50,349 bases of DNA from Acidimicrobiales bacterium (GTDB lineage Bacteria > Actinomycetota > Acidimicrobiia > Acidimicrobiales > Poriferisodalaceae): contig VYDH01000012.1 of the NCBI GenBank assembly GCA_009843525.1, positions 1 through 50,349 of the forward strand, given 5' to 3'. Under the pieces are notes generated by a model. The model searched no databases, was not told the origin of the DNA, and saw only the letters and a program-made list of their open reading frames with translations. Below are positions 31,102 through 40,153 of this stretch, in pieces (position 1 is the first letter of the stretch; each line of letters opens with the position of its first letter). The position numbers and the translations under genes are program-made.

Positions 31102-31497
31102 TCAGGACTCCTCGTCCCGCGGGTCGGACAGACCGGCCAGCAGATCTTCAATCCGCTCGGCAGCAACAGCGCCCCGGTCGCGGCGGAAGCGAAGCGTGGG
31201 AGTGCGTCTCAGGCTGGTGCTCGCGCCAAGAGCCCGCTGGAGTCGGTGATGGTGCTCGTCGAACGCCGCAGCCGCCCTGTCTGCAGCATCGTCGTCGCGC
31301 ACGTCGTAGTGCACGACGGCGACGCTCAGCTCACGATCGACATCCACACCGGCGATCACGATGCCCTCGAACGACTCGTCGAGCCGTTCCATCTCCGATG
31401 CCACGATGCCGCGCACGAGCTGGGCGACCCGATCGGTCCGCTCGTATCGGTGCGCAGTCGGCATCGTGCGCCGCCGGCGGCGGGAGCGACGGGCCAT
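31102..31497 (-). CDS. rbfA: 30S ribosome-binding factor A
   Basis: A 131-residue KH-like protein needed for maturation of the 16S rRNA 5' end. The family core is clear: RVAQLVRGIVASEM, VDVDRELSVAVVHYDV and LGASTSLRRTPTLRFRRD. The first 11 residues are a run of arginines before a second methionine (MPTAHRYER) that is the more usual start; ATG 31497 has GGAG about 10 nt upstream and is kept. It lies between infB and truB, as in most bacteria. Confidence 0.93.
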   Translation of the reverse strand: MARRSRRRRRTMPTAHRYERTDRVAQLVRGIVASEMERLDESFEGIVIAGVDVDRELSVAVVHYDVRDDDAADRAAAAFDEHHHRLQRALGASTSLRRTPTLRFRRDRGAVAAERIEDLLAGLSDPRDEES

Positions 31498-31512
31498 CGG
31501 GCGGGTGCTCCG

Positions 31513-34398
31513 TCAGGCGACGCGGGCGATCTCGCGCTCGGTGTACGTCTCGATCACATCGCCCTCTTTCAGATCGGAGAAGTCAGAGAGACCGATGCCG
31601 CACTCCATGCCCGCCGACACCTCAGCGACGTCGTCCTGGAAGTGCCGCAGCGAGGAGATCGAGCCTTTCCAGATGATCGTGCCGTCACGCAAGAACCTGA
31701 CCTTGGCGCCGCTGCGCACGTTTCCGTGCTCCACGACGCAGCCGGCCACGGGTCCCACGCCCGAGATGCGAAAGACCTGGCGCACCTGCGCCTCGCCTGC
31801 GACGATCTCCTCGAATTCCGGCTCGAGCAAGCCGACCATGGCGTTCTGCACATCGGATATGAGGTCGTAGATGATCTCGTAAAGCCGGACTTCGACGTCC
31901 TCGGTTTCGGCCGTCTGGCGCGCATTGCGGTCGGGACGCACGTTGAAGCCGATGATCGTGGCTTCCGATGCGGCGGCAAGCTGCACGTCGTTCTCGTTGA
32001 TGCCGCCGACGCCACGGCTCACAAAGGAGAGCTTGACGTCTTCGCGCTCGAGCTTGCGCAGGCTGTCGGTGACCGCCTCGAGCGAGCCGTGGACATCTGC
32101 CTTGAGGACCAGATTGAGGGTGGCCGTCTCGCCGGCCTGTACCTGCTTGAAGATGTCCTCCAGCCGGGCGCCGCCGCCGCTTCCGCCAGCAGTGCCGGCC
32201 AAGCTGGCCTGGCGCTGCCAGTGCTCACGGGTCTCTGCCACCTTGCCCGCAGTCTTCTCGTCTGGTGCCACTACGAACAGGTCACCCGAGCGTGCCACCT
32301 CGCCGAGACCGAGCACCTCCACAGGCATGGACGGCCCCGCCTCGCTGAGCGGGGCGCCGCGATCGTCAGTCATGGCACGCACTCGGCCCCACGCTGCGCC
32401 GGCAACCATCGGCTCACCGATGCGCAGCGTGCCGCGCTCCACCAGCACCGTCGCAACCGGTCCGCGGCCGCGATCGAGATGGGCCTCGAGCACGATGCCA
32501 ACTGCACGTCCTGACGCAGGGGCGGTGAGCTCCTCGAGCTCTGCGACGAGCAGGATCTGGTCGAGCAGCTCATCGATGCCCTCACCCGTCATGGCCGACA
32601 TGGGCACGGTGATCACTTCGCCGCCGTAGGACTCGGGCACCAAGCCCCGTTCGGCCAGCTGGGCTCGCACCCGATCGGCGTCGGCACCGGGCCGGTCCAT
32701 CTTGTTGATGGCGACGATGATCGGCACGTCGGCCGCCTGCGCGTGATCAATGGCTTCGGCCGTCTGCGGCATGACGCCATCGTCGGCCGCCACCACCAGC
32801 ACCACGACATCGGTGGCCTGCGCTCCCCTTGCTCGCATCGCGGTAAAGGCCTCGTGGCCGGGTGTGTCGATGAACGTGATCCGGTGATCGCTCCGCGTGG
32901 TCTGGTACGCGCCGATGTGCTGCGTGATGCCGCCCGCCTCGCCCTCAACGACGTTCGAGGAGCGGATGCGGTCCAGCAGCAACGTCTTTCCGTGGTCGAC
33001 GTGGCCCATGACCGTGACCACCGGAGGCCGGATCTGAGCGCCGTCTTCAGCGAGGTCGACTTCGAGCGCCCGCAGCAGCTCCTCTTCCTGTTCTGCGCCG
33101 GGCTCGGTGATGCGCACATCGGCGCCGAGCTCGGCAGCGAACAGCTCGATCATGTCATCGCTGAGCGACTGGGTGGCCGTCACCATCTCGCCCTGCTGCA
33201 GCAGGAATCGCACGATGTCGGCGGCCGAGCGATTCAGCCGGGCGGCCACTTCTTGGGCCGTCGATCCCCGCTCAATGACGATCTCGCCCTCGGGAACGGG
33301 CGCATCGACCGGCGTATAGGCGGTGAGTTGCTGAGGTTGCAGTTCCTCGCGCTGGCGACGACGGCGGCGGCGAGGCCGGCCTCGTGGACCGCCACGCGGC
33401 GCTCCCCGCGGCCCTCCCGGACGAGCACCGCCGGGGGGTCCGCCCGGACGGCCTCCGGGGGGTGGCGGCGCTCCCGCGTGAGCGCGCCCGCCACCTGGCC
33501 CGCCTCCGTGCGGACGGTCACCGCCGCCCGCGGGACGCCGGAATCCGCCCGGGGGACCAGAGCGGTACGGGGCCCCACTGCGTGCTGATGTGCGGGGAGG
33601 ACCCGGCGGCGGGGGAATCGGCTTGCCGGATCCCGAACGAGGTGCTGCAGGCGGGGGCGGGATCGGCCGGCCGTCGGCAGACTTCGGCGGCACCGGCAGA
33701 CGAGAGGGGGGAGGCGGCAGCGCAGAGCCGGCCGCTTCGTCCGGCGCTGGCCTCGACGCTGCGGCTGGTTCCTCCGAGCGCGCTGCTGGACGCCCGGATG
33801 GCGGCAGAATCGGGCGCGCGGATTCCTGACCGCTTGAGGTGACCAGCCGCCGTGGTGGCGGTACCGGCGGCGGGGCACCCGCCGACGGCAGCGTGCTCGG
33901 CGGCGGGGTGCCAGACGGCGGCATGTCCGGCGGAGCGCTCGGTGCCGTCGGCGGAGCCGACTCGACCGCAGCAGCAGGTTGAGCTTCTGTCTGCGGGGAC
34001 GTTTCTACGGCCGGCGCGGCTGCGGGCGCCGGTGGCGTGGCCTCGGAGGCCGGTGCCGCCTGCGCAGCCGGCCTCGACTCAGCCGGAGCCTTGCGAGCAG
34101 GGCGAGTCGGCGCTGGCGTCTGCTGTGCCTCCGCCAAGTCGTCACGCGGGGTTGCGCGCGAGGTAGCAGCGGCAGCCTTCGCCGGCGACTTGCGAGCCTT
34201 GCGTGCCTCGGGCGGCGGCTCCTCACGAATCAGTCCCTCACGCGTGGCCTTGCGCCGGACGCGGTCAGCCTGAGCGTCCTCCATGCTGGACGAGTGCGTC
34301 TTCACACCGATGCCCAACGACTCGCATACGTCGAGCACCTCGGTGAGCGTCATGCCCAGCTCTTTGGAGAGCTCGTGAACGCGGACTTTCTTCGGCAA
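31513..34398 (-). CDS. infB: Translation initiation factor IF-2
   Basis: A 961-residue GTPase that places initiator tRNA on the ribosome. An IF2_N domain opens the protein ([12 protein letters not shown]). A long Pro/Ala/Gly/Arg-rich linker fills about residues 60-365, a second IF2_N domain is at about 375-440, and the G domain starts near 463 ([18 protein letters not shown]). Domains II-IV follow. The start is TTG; it is accepted because the family N-terminus begins exactly there. The gene follows nusA after 99 bp; the ylxR gene often found between them is missing. Confidence 0.96.
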   Translation of the reverse strand: MPKKVRVHELSKELGMTLTEVLDVCESLGIGVKTHSSSMEDAQADRVRRKATREGLIREEPPPEARKARKSPAKAAAATSRATPRDDLAEAQQTPAPTRPARKAPAESRPAAQAAPASEATPPAPAAAPAVETSPQTEAQPAAAVESAPPTAPSAPPDMPPSGTPPPSTLPSAGAPPPVPPPRRLVTSSGQESARPILPPSGRPAARSEEPAAASRPAPDEAAGSALPPPPSRLPVPPKSADGRPIPPPPAAPRSGSGKPIPPPPGPPRTSARSGAPYRSGPPGGFRRPAGGGDRPHGGGPGGGRAHAGAPPPPGGRPGGPPGGARPGGPRGAPRGGPRGRPRRRRRRQREELQPQQLTAYTPVDAPVPEGEIVIERGSTAQEVAARLNRSAADIVRFLLQQGEMVTATQSLSDDMIELFAAELGADVRITEPGAEQEEELLRALEVDLAEDGAQIRPPVVTVMGHVDHGKTLLLDRIRSSNVVEGEAGGITQHIGAYQTTRSDHRITFIDTPGHEAFTAMRARGAQATDVVVLVVAADDGVMPQTAEAIDHAQAADVPIIVAINKMDRPGADADRVRAQLAERGLVPESYGGEVITVPMSAMTGEGIDELLDQILLVAELEELTAPASGRAVGIVLEAHLDRGRGPVATVLVERGTLRIGEPMVAGAAWGRVRAMTDDRGAPLSEAGPSMPVEVLGLGEVARSGDLFVVAPDEKTAGKVAETREHWQRQASLAGTAGGSGGGARLEDIFKQVQAGETATLNLVLKADVHGSLEAVTDSLRKLEREDVKLSFVSRGVGGINENDVQLAAASEATIIGFNVRPDRNARQTAETEDVEVRLYEIIYDLISDVQNAMVGLLEPEFEEIVAGEAQVRQVFRISGVGPVAGCVVEHGNVRSGAKVRFLRDGTIIWKGSISSLRHFQDDVAEVSAGMECGIGLSDFSDLKEGDVIETYTEREIARVA

Positions 34399-34497
34399 GC
34401 GGTCGGTCTTTCTGTCGGAATCTCTGTCGAGAGTTGACGGGGCGCCCGGCGGGGCTCAGGAAACGAAACGGGGACGCGACGAGACGGGCCATCGGCC

Positions 34498-35757
34498 TCA
34501 AGGCGCCGTCGAGTCCGATGGAAGCGTACTGGGGTCGGTGTGAGCCTCTGCAGGGGCCGCGGCCACAGCATCGTCGGCCGGCACAGCTTCGTTGGTCTGC
34601 ACAGTCTTGCTGGTTTGCGCAGCGTCGCCTGCTTCGTCGCCGTCCTGATGCTCGGTGACGGCTTCGGACCACTGGCCTGCCGTGATGGCTTCGCTGCCGT
34701 CGGCGGGAACCCACGTCTGCTCGCCGGTGTCGGGGTTGGTGACCCACTCCCCCTCTGCCCACTCCTCGCCTGAGTAGCCGGCTTCCTCCTCGGCAATCTG
34801 GGTCTCGCTCTTGATGTCAATGCGCCAGCCGGTCAGCCGGGCCGCCAAGCGCGCGTTCTGACCCTCGCGGCCGATCGCCAGCGACAGCTGGTGATCGGGT
34901 ACGACAACCTCGGCAACACCCTCTTCGGAATGAAAGCGGACTTCCCGCACCCGGGCCGGGGACAGCGCCTTCGCCACGAAGTCATGGAGGTCGTCGGAGA
35001 ACGGGACGATGTCGATCTTCTCGCCTCGCAGCTCGTTCACGACCTGACGCACCCGGCTGCCGCGGGCACCCACGCACGCGCCAACTGGATCGATGTTGGG
35101 GTCATTCGACCAGACGGCAATCTTGGTGCGGTGGCCGGGCTCGCGTGCACAGGCCTTTAGTTCGACAACGCCATCGGAGATCTCGGGGACCTCCAGCTTG
35201 AACAGCTCGCGGATCAGTCCTGGATGCGTGCGCGACACGACGATCTGCGGACCCTTGGCGGTCTTGCGCACCTCCACGATGTACGCCTTGAGGCGGCTGT
35301 TGGGCTCGGGACGTTCGTAGGGAACCTGCTCGGACTGGGGCAGCAACGCCTCCACACGCCCCAAGTCGAGCAACGTGTAACGGGCATCGTTCTGCTGGAT
35401 GATGCCGGTGACGATGTCGCCCTCGCGCCCGGCGTACTCGTCGTATTTCATGTCGCGCTCGACTTCGCGGATGCGCTGGTTCAGGACCTGCCGGACGGTC
35501 TGAGCCACGATCCTGCCCAAGTCGTGAGGCGTGTCGTCCCATTCGCGCACAACGTTGCCCAGTTCATCGACTTCCTGGGCGTACACCGTGATGTTGAACG
35601 ACTCATCGATGATGACGTAGGCCTGCTCGGCGGCACCCTCGCGGCGCTTGTAGGCCGATTCGAGGCCGTTCGCGACCGCCTCGAGCAAGACCTCGGTGGT
35701 CATCCCCTTCTCGGCAGCGAGTGCTTGGAGCGCTTCCATGATCTCGGGGCTGTTCAT
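34498..35757 (-). CDS. nusA: Transcription termination/antitermination protein NusA
   Basis: A 419-residue RNA-polymerase-associated factor. The N-terminal polymerase-binding domain (about 1-130), the S1 domain (GDIVTGIIQQNDARYTLLDLG) and two KH domains (VGACVGARGSRVRQVVNEL and LAIGREGQNARLAARLTGW) are in order. The C-terminal 80 residues are acidic low complexity. The frame is open to 35799, but ATG 35757 overlaps the rimP stop by 4 nt (ATGA), which fits translational coupling and the family N-terminus (MNSPEIMEALQAL). Confidence 0.96.
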   Translation of the reverse strand: MNSPEIMEALQALAAEKGMTTEVLLEAVANGLESAYKRREGAAEQAYVIIDESFNITVYAQEVDELGNVVREWDDTPHDLGRIVAQTVRQVLNQRIREVERDMKYDEYAGREGDIVTGIIQQNDARYTLLDLGRVEALLPQSEQVPYERPEPNSRLKAYIVEVRKTAKGPQIVVSRTHPGLIRELFKLEVPEISDGVVELKACAREPGHRTKIAVWSNDPNIDPVGACVGARGSRVRQVVNELRGEKIDIVPFSDDLHDFVAKALSPARVREVRFHSEEGVAEVVVPDHQLSLAIGREGQNARLAARLTGWRIDIKSETQIAEEEAGYSGEEWAEGEWVTNPDTGEQTWVPADGSEAITAGQWSEAVTEHQDGDEAGDAAQTSKTVQTNEAVPADDAVAAAPAEAHTDPSTLPSDSTAP

Positions 35758-36317
35758 CGTCCCTGCCTCCCTCGGCCCTTGTGCGGCGGTGAGCCCCATT
35801 CGAATGTCGTGCGGGCTTTGGCGATGTCGCCGAACGGCACCGACAGCGTCTGACCAGCTCCCGGCTCGATCTGTTGCCCCGCGGCGGCATTGCCGGAAAT
35901 CTCCTCGATGTGGATCGAAACCGCGGATCGGTCGGCTTCCAAGATCTCGCCGACGATGCGCCGGCGCAGCGGTCCGCTCGTGCGAATGACTGCTCGCTCG
36001 CCGACCGCGCTTGCAAAGTGCTCTGGACGCCGCAGGCTGCGCTCGAGTCCGGGGCTGGACACCTCGAGCACGTAGCGGCCGTCGATCAGGTCAGCGGCAT
36101 CGAGTGCGGCGGACAGCCTGCGGCTGAGCTTGCTCAGCGCTTCAACGCCGATGGCACCACCCTCCGATGCCGTGGCCAGCACCACGAGCGTGCCGCCTCG
36201 CCATTGCACGTCGTAGAGGGCACAGCCGATCTCGGCGGCGATCGGCTCGGCGAGTGCGGTGAGCTGCGAAGGGTCGACGGCAGATGGGGCGCGCGAAACC
36301 GCAGCGGTGTCAGTCAT
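35754..36317 (-). CDS. rimP: Ribosome maturation factor RimP
   Basis: A 187-residue factor for 30S assembly. The N-terminal alpha-beta domain carries GCALYDVQWRGG and LIDGRYVLEVSSPGLERSL, the family signature; the C-terminal SH3-like domain carries VPFGDIAKARTTFEW. The open frame extends to 36416, but ATG 36317 has GGGAGG seven nt upstream and removes a non-conserved Trp/Arg-rich leader. It begins the rimP-nusA-infB series, which follows ispG after 214 bp; this gap is the likely promoter region, with TAGCGT on the minus strand as a possible -10. Confidence 0.94.
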   Translation of the reverse strand: MTDTAAVSRAPSAVDPSQLTALAEPIAAEIGCALYDVQWRGGTLVVLATASEGGAIGVEALSKLSRRLSAALDAADLIDGRYVLEVSSPGLERSLRRPEHFASAVGERAVIRTSGPLRRRIVGEILEADRSAVSIHIEEISGNAAAGQQIEPGAGQTLSVPFGDIAKARTTFEWGSPPHKGRGRQGR

Positions 36318-36531
36318 CGCAACCTCCCTGTCCGCGTCGCCCCGGCCGCCCTCGGGGCTGTGCCTGCGGTACCAGCCCTTGCGGCCGAGCCACAAGGACT
36401 CGACCCACAAGAACATGGCGCAGAGCCCAGGTCCGACCGAAACTGTCCTGAAAGCACGACGCTACCAGCGCATGCGAAACGGCAGCGCGCAGATCGGTGT
36501 GCCCGCCTCCGAGCAGGCGAACCCCCTGCTC

Positions 36532-37743
36532 TCAGCGGCGCCGTATGAGGGCGACGCGCTCGGCGGCCTGATTGACGTCCTCGCCCTGCTCGCTGACGAG
36601 CGCGGCGCGGTCGGCTTCGGCGGCTGCCGCTGCGCCGGCCTCTGCCCGCGACAGCGCCGCCTCGACGCCGTCGGCCGCGACGATCTCAGCCCAACTCACC
36701 AGCGCCGCGACCATCTCGTCCTCAGGCACCACAGACACGACCTGGCCCTTCACAAACAAATGGCCGCGGGATCGGCCCGCGGCAATCCCCAGGTCGGCAC
36801 TGCGTGCCTCACCCGGCCCATTCACCACGCAGCCCATCACGGCAACTTGCACGGGCAGGTCGAGGTCACGGAACGCTTCTTGCGCCTCCTGGGTCACCGA
36901 GATCACGTCGACTTCAGCGCGGCCGCACGACGGGCAGGCAATGAGATCGGTGCCCGAACGCTCCCGCAGACCCAGCGCCTGGAGCAACTGCTGGCCAGCG
37001 GTGGCCTCCTGGACGGGGTCGGCGGTGAGGCTGTAGCGGATGGTGTCGCCGATGCCCTCGTTGAGCAACGTCGCGATGCCCGCAGTCGCCTTCACCAAGC
37101 CGGCGGGCGGGGGGCCAGCTTCGGTGACACCGAGATGCAGCGGGAAGTCGACCTCGTCGGCGAGCATCCGGTACGACTCCACCATCAGGGTCACGTCACT
37201 GGCCTTGACCGAGATCTTGACGTCGTCGAACCCCACCTGGTCGAAGTAGCCCAGCTCCCGCTTGGCCGACTCGACCAGCGCGGCCGGCGTCATGCCGAAG
37301 CGCGATTCGATGTCGGGATCGAGGGAGCCGCCATTGACGCCGATGCGGATCGGCACGCCGCGATCGCGGGCCTCCGTCGCGACTGCGCGAATCTGGTCGG
37401 GCTTGCGGATATTGCCCGGATTCAGCCGCAAGCACGCCACTCCGGCGTCGAGCGCGGCTAGCGCGAGCCGGTACTGGAAGTGAACGTCGGCCACAAGGGG
37501 CACGGGCGAGCGCGGAACGATCTGCGCGAGCGCCTCGACGGCCGCTATGTCGTTGGCTGTGCAACGCACGATGTCGGCACCCGCACCGGCCAGCGCGTAG
37601 ATCTGCGCCAGCGTGCCATCGACATCGGACGTCTTGGTGGTGGTCATCGACTGCACCGATATGGGTGCCCCGCCCCCGACCGCGACCGAGCCGACATGCG
37701 CTTGGCGGGTGTGCCGTCGGGCGTAACTGGCAGAGGTACTCAT
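36532..37743 (-). CDS. ispG: (E)-4-hydroxy-3-methylbut-2-enyl-diphosphate synthase
   Basis: A 403-residue iron-sulfur enzyme of the MEP isoprenoid pathway. The TIM-barrel part has VQSMTTTKTSDV, RCTAND, ADVHF and LRLNPGNI; the C-terminal cluster domain has cysteines in CPSCGR (about 268-271) and GCVVNGPGE (about 302), which bind the [4Fe-4S] cluster. ATG 37743 is taken as the start because the next upstream methionine would add non-conserved residues overlapping rseP. No Shine-Dalgarno sequence is visible. It lies 13 nt after rseP, in a dxr-rseP-ispG order common in actinobacteria. Confidence 0.96.
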   Translation of the reverse strand: MSTSASYARRHTRQAHVGSVAVGGGAPISVQSMTTTKTSDVDGTLAQIYALAGAGADIVRCTANDIAAVEALAQIVPRSPVPLVADVHFQYRLALAALDAGVACLRLNPGNIRKPDQIRAVATEARDRGVPIRIGVNGGSLDPDIESRFGMTPAALVESAKRELGYFDQVGFDDVKISVKASDVTLMVESYRMLADEVDFPLHLGVTEAGPPPAGLVKATAGIATLLNEGIGDTIRYSLTADPVQEATAGQQLLQALGLRERSGTDLIACPSCGRAEVDVISVTQEAQEAFRDLDLPVQVAVMGCVVNGPGEARSADLGIAAGRSRGHLFVKGQVVSVVPEDEMVAALVSWAEIVAADGVEAALSRAEAGAAAAAEADRAALVSEQGEDVNQAAERVALIRRR

Positions 37744-37756
37744 GGCGCGGAAGGTT

Positions 37757-38998
37757 TCACAGATCGATCGGGTTGGCGATGTCGAGGTAGAGCAAGCCGA
37801 TGGCCAGCAGGGCAAGCGCGGTCACCACCACGGCGACAACGGGAGCCAACGCCCGTGGATCGCTGAAGTACCGGTCGCGCCCGCCGCGCTCCCGCCAGCG
37901 CTCATAGGTAGCTATCGCCACATGGCCGCCGTCGAACGGCGGCACCGGCACCATGTTGAACACGCCGAGGAACACGTTGACCATGGCGAACATCAGCGCT
38001 CGCTCGGACCACCCCCAGGAGGTGTCCGAAGCCAAGTCCACGATGCCGAAGACCCCCAACGGCCGCGTGCCCAGGTCGTCGTTCGCCGAGGGATCACCAG
38101 GCGGCGACACAATCCGGTCGATCACGTCGCCGAAGTTCACGAACAGCGACCAGATACCACGCACTGAATCGACCATCGCCTGCCCGAGGTCGGCGAACGC
38201 GCGGGCCGTCGCTGTGGGCAGTCCGGCCGTCTCATATGTGACCGCCTGGGCGGCACGAACGCCCAGCAAGCCCCGTCCTGTCTCGGGATCTGCCGCCAGC
38301 GTCGCCGCGGTGGCAAGGCGCGCGCCGTCCCGCTCGATCTCCAGCAGCACCGACTCGCCTGGCCGAGCCTGCACCTGCGACACGAAGGCGTTCCAATCCT
38401 CGGTGACGACGCCGTTCACACCCACAATGCGGTCGCCCACCTCGATGCCTGCCGTGCCGGCCGGAAGCGTCACGCCGTCTCGCTGGCTCATCACCTCGGC
38501 AACCTGCCAGCGGTTCTCCTCGAGAGCGGGTGCACCGAGTGCTGCATGCAACACCACGTACGCGACCAGCGCCATCACCAGGTGCATGAGCGAACCGGCA
38601 CACACGACAAGCAGCCGGCGGGGATAGCTCTTGACGCGGTAGGCCCGGTGCTCGTCACCGGGCTCCACAGCGTCGCTGCTCGACATGCCGATCACGCGTA
38701 CATAGGCCCCGAGCGGCAGGGCGCGCAGACCGTAGGTGGTTTCGCCGCGGCGGAAGCTCCACAGCCGCGGACCGAAGCCCAAGAAGAAGTCGGTGACCTT
38801 CATGCCCACTGCACGTGCGGTCACGTAGTGGCCGAACTCGTGCATGAACAACACAACGGCGAGCACCGCCGCAGCGCCGACGGCGAACGGGTAGCGCCAC
38901 GCCAGCAACGCCAACACCGCAATCGCTGTGATGCCGCCGACGGTGCGGGCGGCAGAGCCGGGCGTCGGTGTCTGCGGTTCGTCGGTGTGGCCCCTCAT
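37757..38998 (-). CDS. rseP: Site-2 protease (M50 family, RseP-type)
   Basis: A 413-residue intramembrane zinc protease. The active-site motif HEFGH (H53, E54, H57) lies in the first membrane region, a PDZ domain spans about 165-250 (AGIEVGDRIVGVNG), and the second conserved motif NMVPVPPFDGGH is at about 350. Several further membrane segments are visible, the last near the C-terminus. Such proteases cut anti-sigma factors and other membrane proteins. It overlaps dxr by 4 nt (ATGA). The actinobacterial homologue is often named Rip1. Confidence 0.93.
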   Translation of the reverse strand: MRGHTDEPQTPTPGSAARTVGGITAIAVLALLAWRYPFAVGAAAVLAVVLFMHEFGHYVTARAVGMKVTDFFLGFGPRLWSFRRGETTYGLRALPLGAYVRVIGMSSSDAVEPGDEHRAYRVKSYPRRLLVVCAGSLMHLVMALVAYVVLHAALGAPALEENRWQVAEVMSQRDGVTLPAGTAGIEVGDRIVGVNGVVTEDWNAFVSQVQARPGESVLLEIERDGARLATAATLAADPETGRGLLGVRAAQAVTYETAGLPTATARAFADLGQAMVDSVRGIWSLFVNFGDVIDRIVSPPGDPSANDDLGTRPLGVFGIVDLASDTSWGWSERALMFAMVNVFLGVFNMVPVPPFDGGHVAIATYERWRERGGRDRYFSDPRALAPVVAVVVTALALLAIGLLYLDIANPIDL

Positions 38999-40149
38999 GC
39001 GCGGATGCCCATCACCGCAGCTGCCGCAGACCGGCGGCCCCCGCGATCCGCTGCGATGACCGCGTCGACGCTGTCCGCAGCGGCGCCATCGTGATGCTGC
39101 ATCGCATTCGAGATCACGCGCTCGATTTCATGCCAGCGCAGCTGCCCGGCCAGGAATGCGCTGACGGCATGCTCGTTGGCGCCGTTCAGCCACGCGGGTG
39201 CGGTGCCGCCTGCTCGGCCCGCGTCGTACGCCAGGCGCAGACAGCCGAAGGTCTCGGTGTCCGGCAATTCGAAGTCGAGGCGACCGATCGCCGACCAGTC
39301 GACAGCGCCGAACGGCGTCCCGATGCGCTCGGGATAGGCCAGGGCGTAGCCGATCGGCAGGCGCATGTCCGGCAGGGAGAGCTGCGCGATGGTGCTGCCG
39401 TCGGCGAACGTCACCATCGAGTGAACTACCGACTGCGGCTGGATGACTACCTCGATCCCGTCGTAATCGATCCCGAACAGCTCGTGTGCCTCGATGACCT
39501 CGAGGCCCTTGTTCATGAGTGTCGAGGAGTCGACCGTGATCTTCGGGCCCATCGACCACGTGGGGTGCGCCAAAGCGTCCGCAATGGTCACCTCGCGCAG
39601 TTCGGCGGCAGCGCGACCGCGGAAGGGTCCGCCGCTGCCGGTGAGAATCAGCCGCTCCGGCGGTGCCGACTGGCCGGCGAGGCACTGATGCAAGGCACTG
39701 TGCTCGCTGTCAACCGGGATGAGCTCGGCGCCGGCCACTGCTCGCAAAGGCTGCACCAGCGGTCCCGCGGCGATGAGGCTTTCCTTGTTCGCCAGCGCGA
39801 GGCGACGCCCGGCCCGAAGCGCGGCCAGAGTGACACCTAGGCCAGCGAAGCCCACCACGCCATTCACCACGACATCGGCCGTGCCAGCGAGATCAGCGAA
39901 TGCGTCGGCACCGGCCAGAACCTCGACGCCGGCAGGCAACGCGGCACGCAGCTCCGACTCCAACCCAGCATCGCCGATGGCGACTGCTGCGGGCGCAAAC
40001 TCGGTGGCTTGGGCTGCGAGTTCGCTCACTGAGCTGTGCGCAGCAAGAGCGACGGCCCGGAAACGGTCCGGCTCGGTGCGCATGACCTCCAGCGTCTGGG
40101 TGCCAATCGAACCCGTCGAGCCGAGCACCGCGACGGTCGTCGCGCCCAT
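38995..40149 (-). CDS. dxr: 1-deoxy-D-xylulose-5-phosphate reductoisomerase
   Basis: A 384-residue enzyme that makes 2-C-methyl-D-erythritol 4-phosphate in the MEP pathway. NADPH binding is shown by GSTGSIG (residues 10-16); metal and substrate motifs are LANKESLI, PVDSEHSA, SGGPFRG, ATWSMG-like TWSMGPKITVDSSTLMNKGLEVIEAH and NGANE. The frame is open to 40230, but ATG 40149 begins at the conserved strand and lies 4 nt after the cdsA stop. Confidence 0.96.
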   Translation of the reverse strand: MGATTVAVLGSTGSIGTQTLEVMRTEPDRFRAVALAAHSSVSELAAQATEFAPAAVAIGDAGLESELRAALPAGVEVLAGADAFADLAGTADVVVNGVVGFAGLGVTLAALRAGRRLALANKESLIAAGPLVQPLRAVAGAELIPVDSEHSALHQCLAGQSAPPERLILTGSGGPFRGRAAAELREVTIADALAHPTWSMGPKITVDSSTLMNKGLEVIEAHELFGIDYDGIEVVIQPQSVVHSMVTFADGSTIAQLSLPDMRLPIGYALAYPERIGTPFGAVDWSAIGRLDFELPDTETFGCLRLAYDAGRAGGTAPAWLNGANEHAVSAFLAGQLRWHEIERVISNAMQHHDGAAADSVDAVIAADRGGRRSAAAAVMGIRA

Positions 40150-40153
40150 GCGC

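Noticed and set aside
33341..33900. Repeat array in the Pro/Gly/Arg-coding part of infB
   Set aside because: The repeats are codon-level low complexity of the IF-2 linker, with irregular units; not a CRISPR or a mobile repeat.
36318..36531. Possible tRNA or small RNA in the ispG-rimP gap
   Set aside because: No cloverleaf or conserved T-loop sequence was found; the gap probably holds only a promoter.
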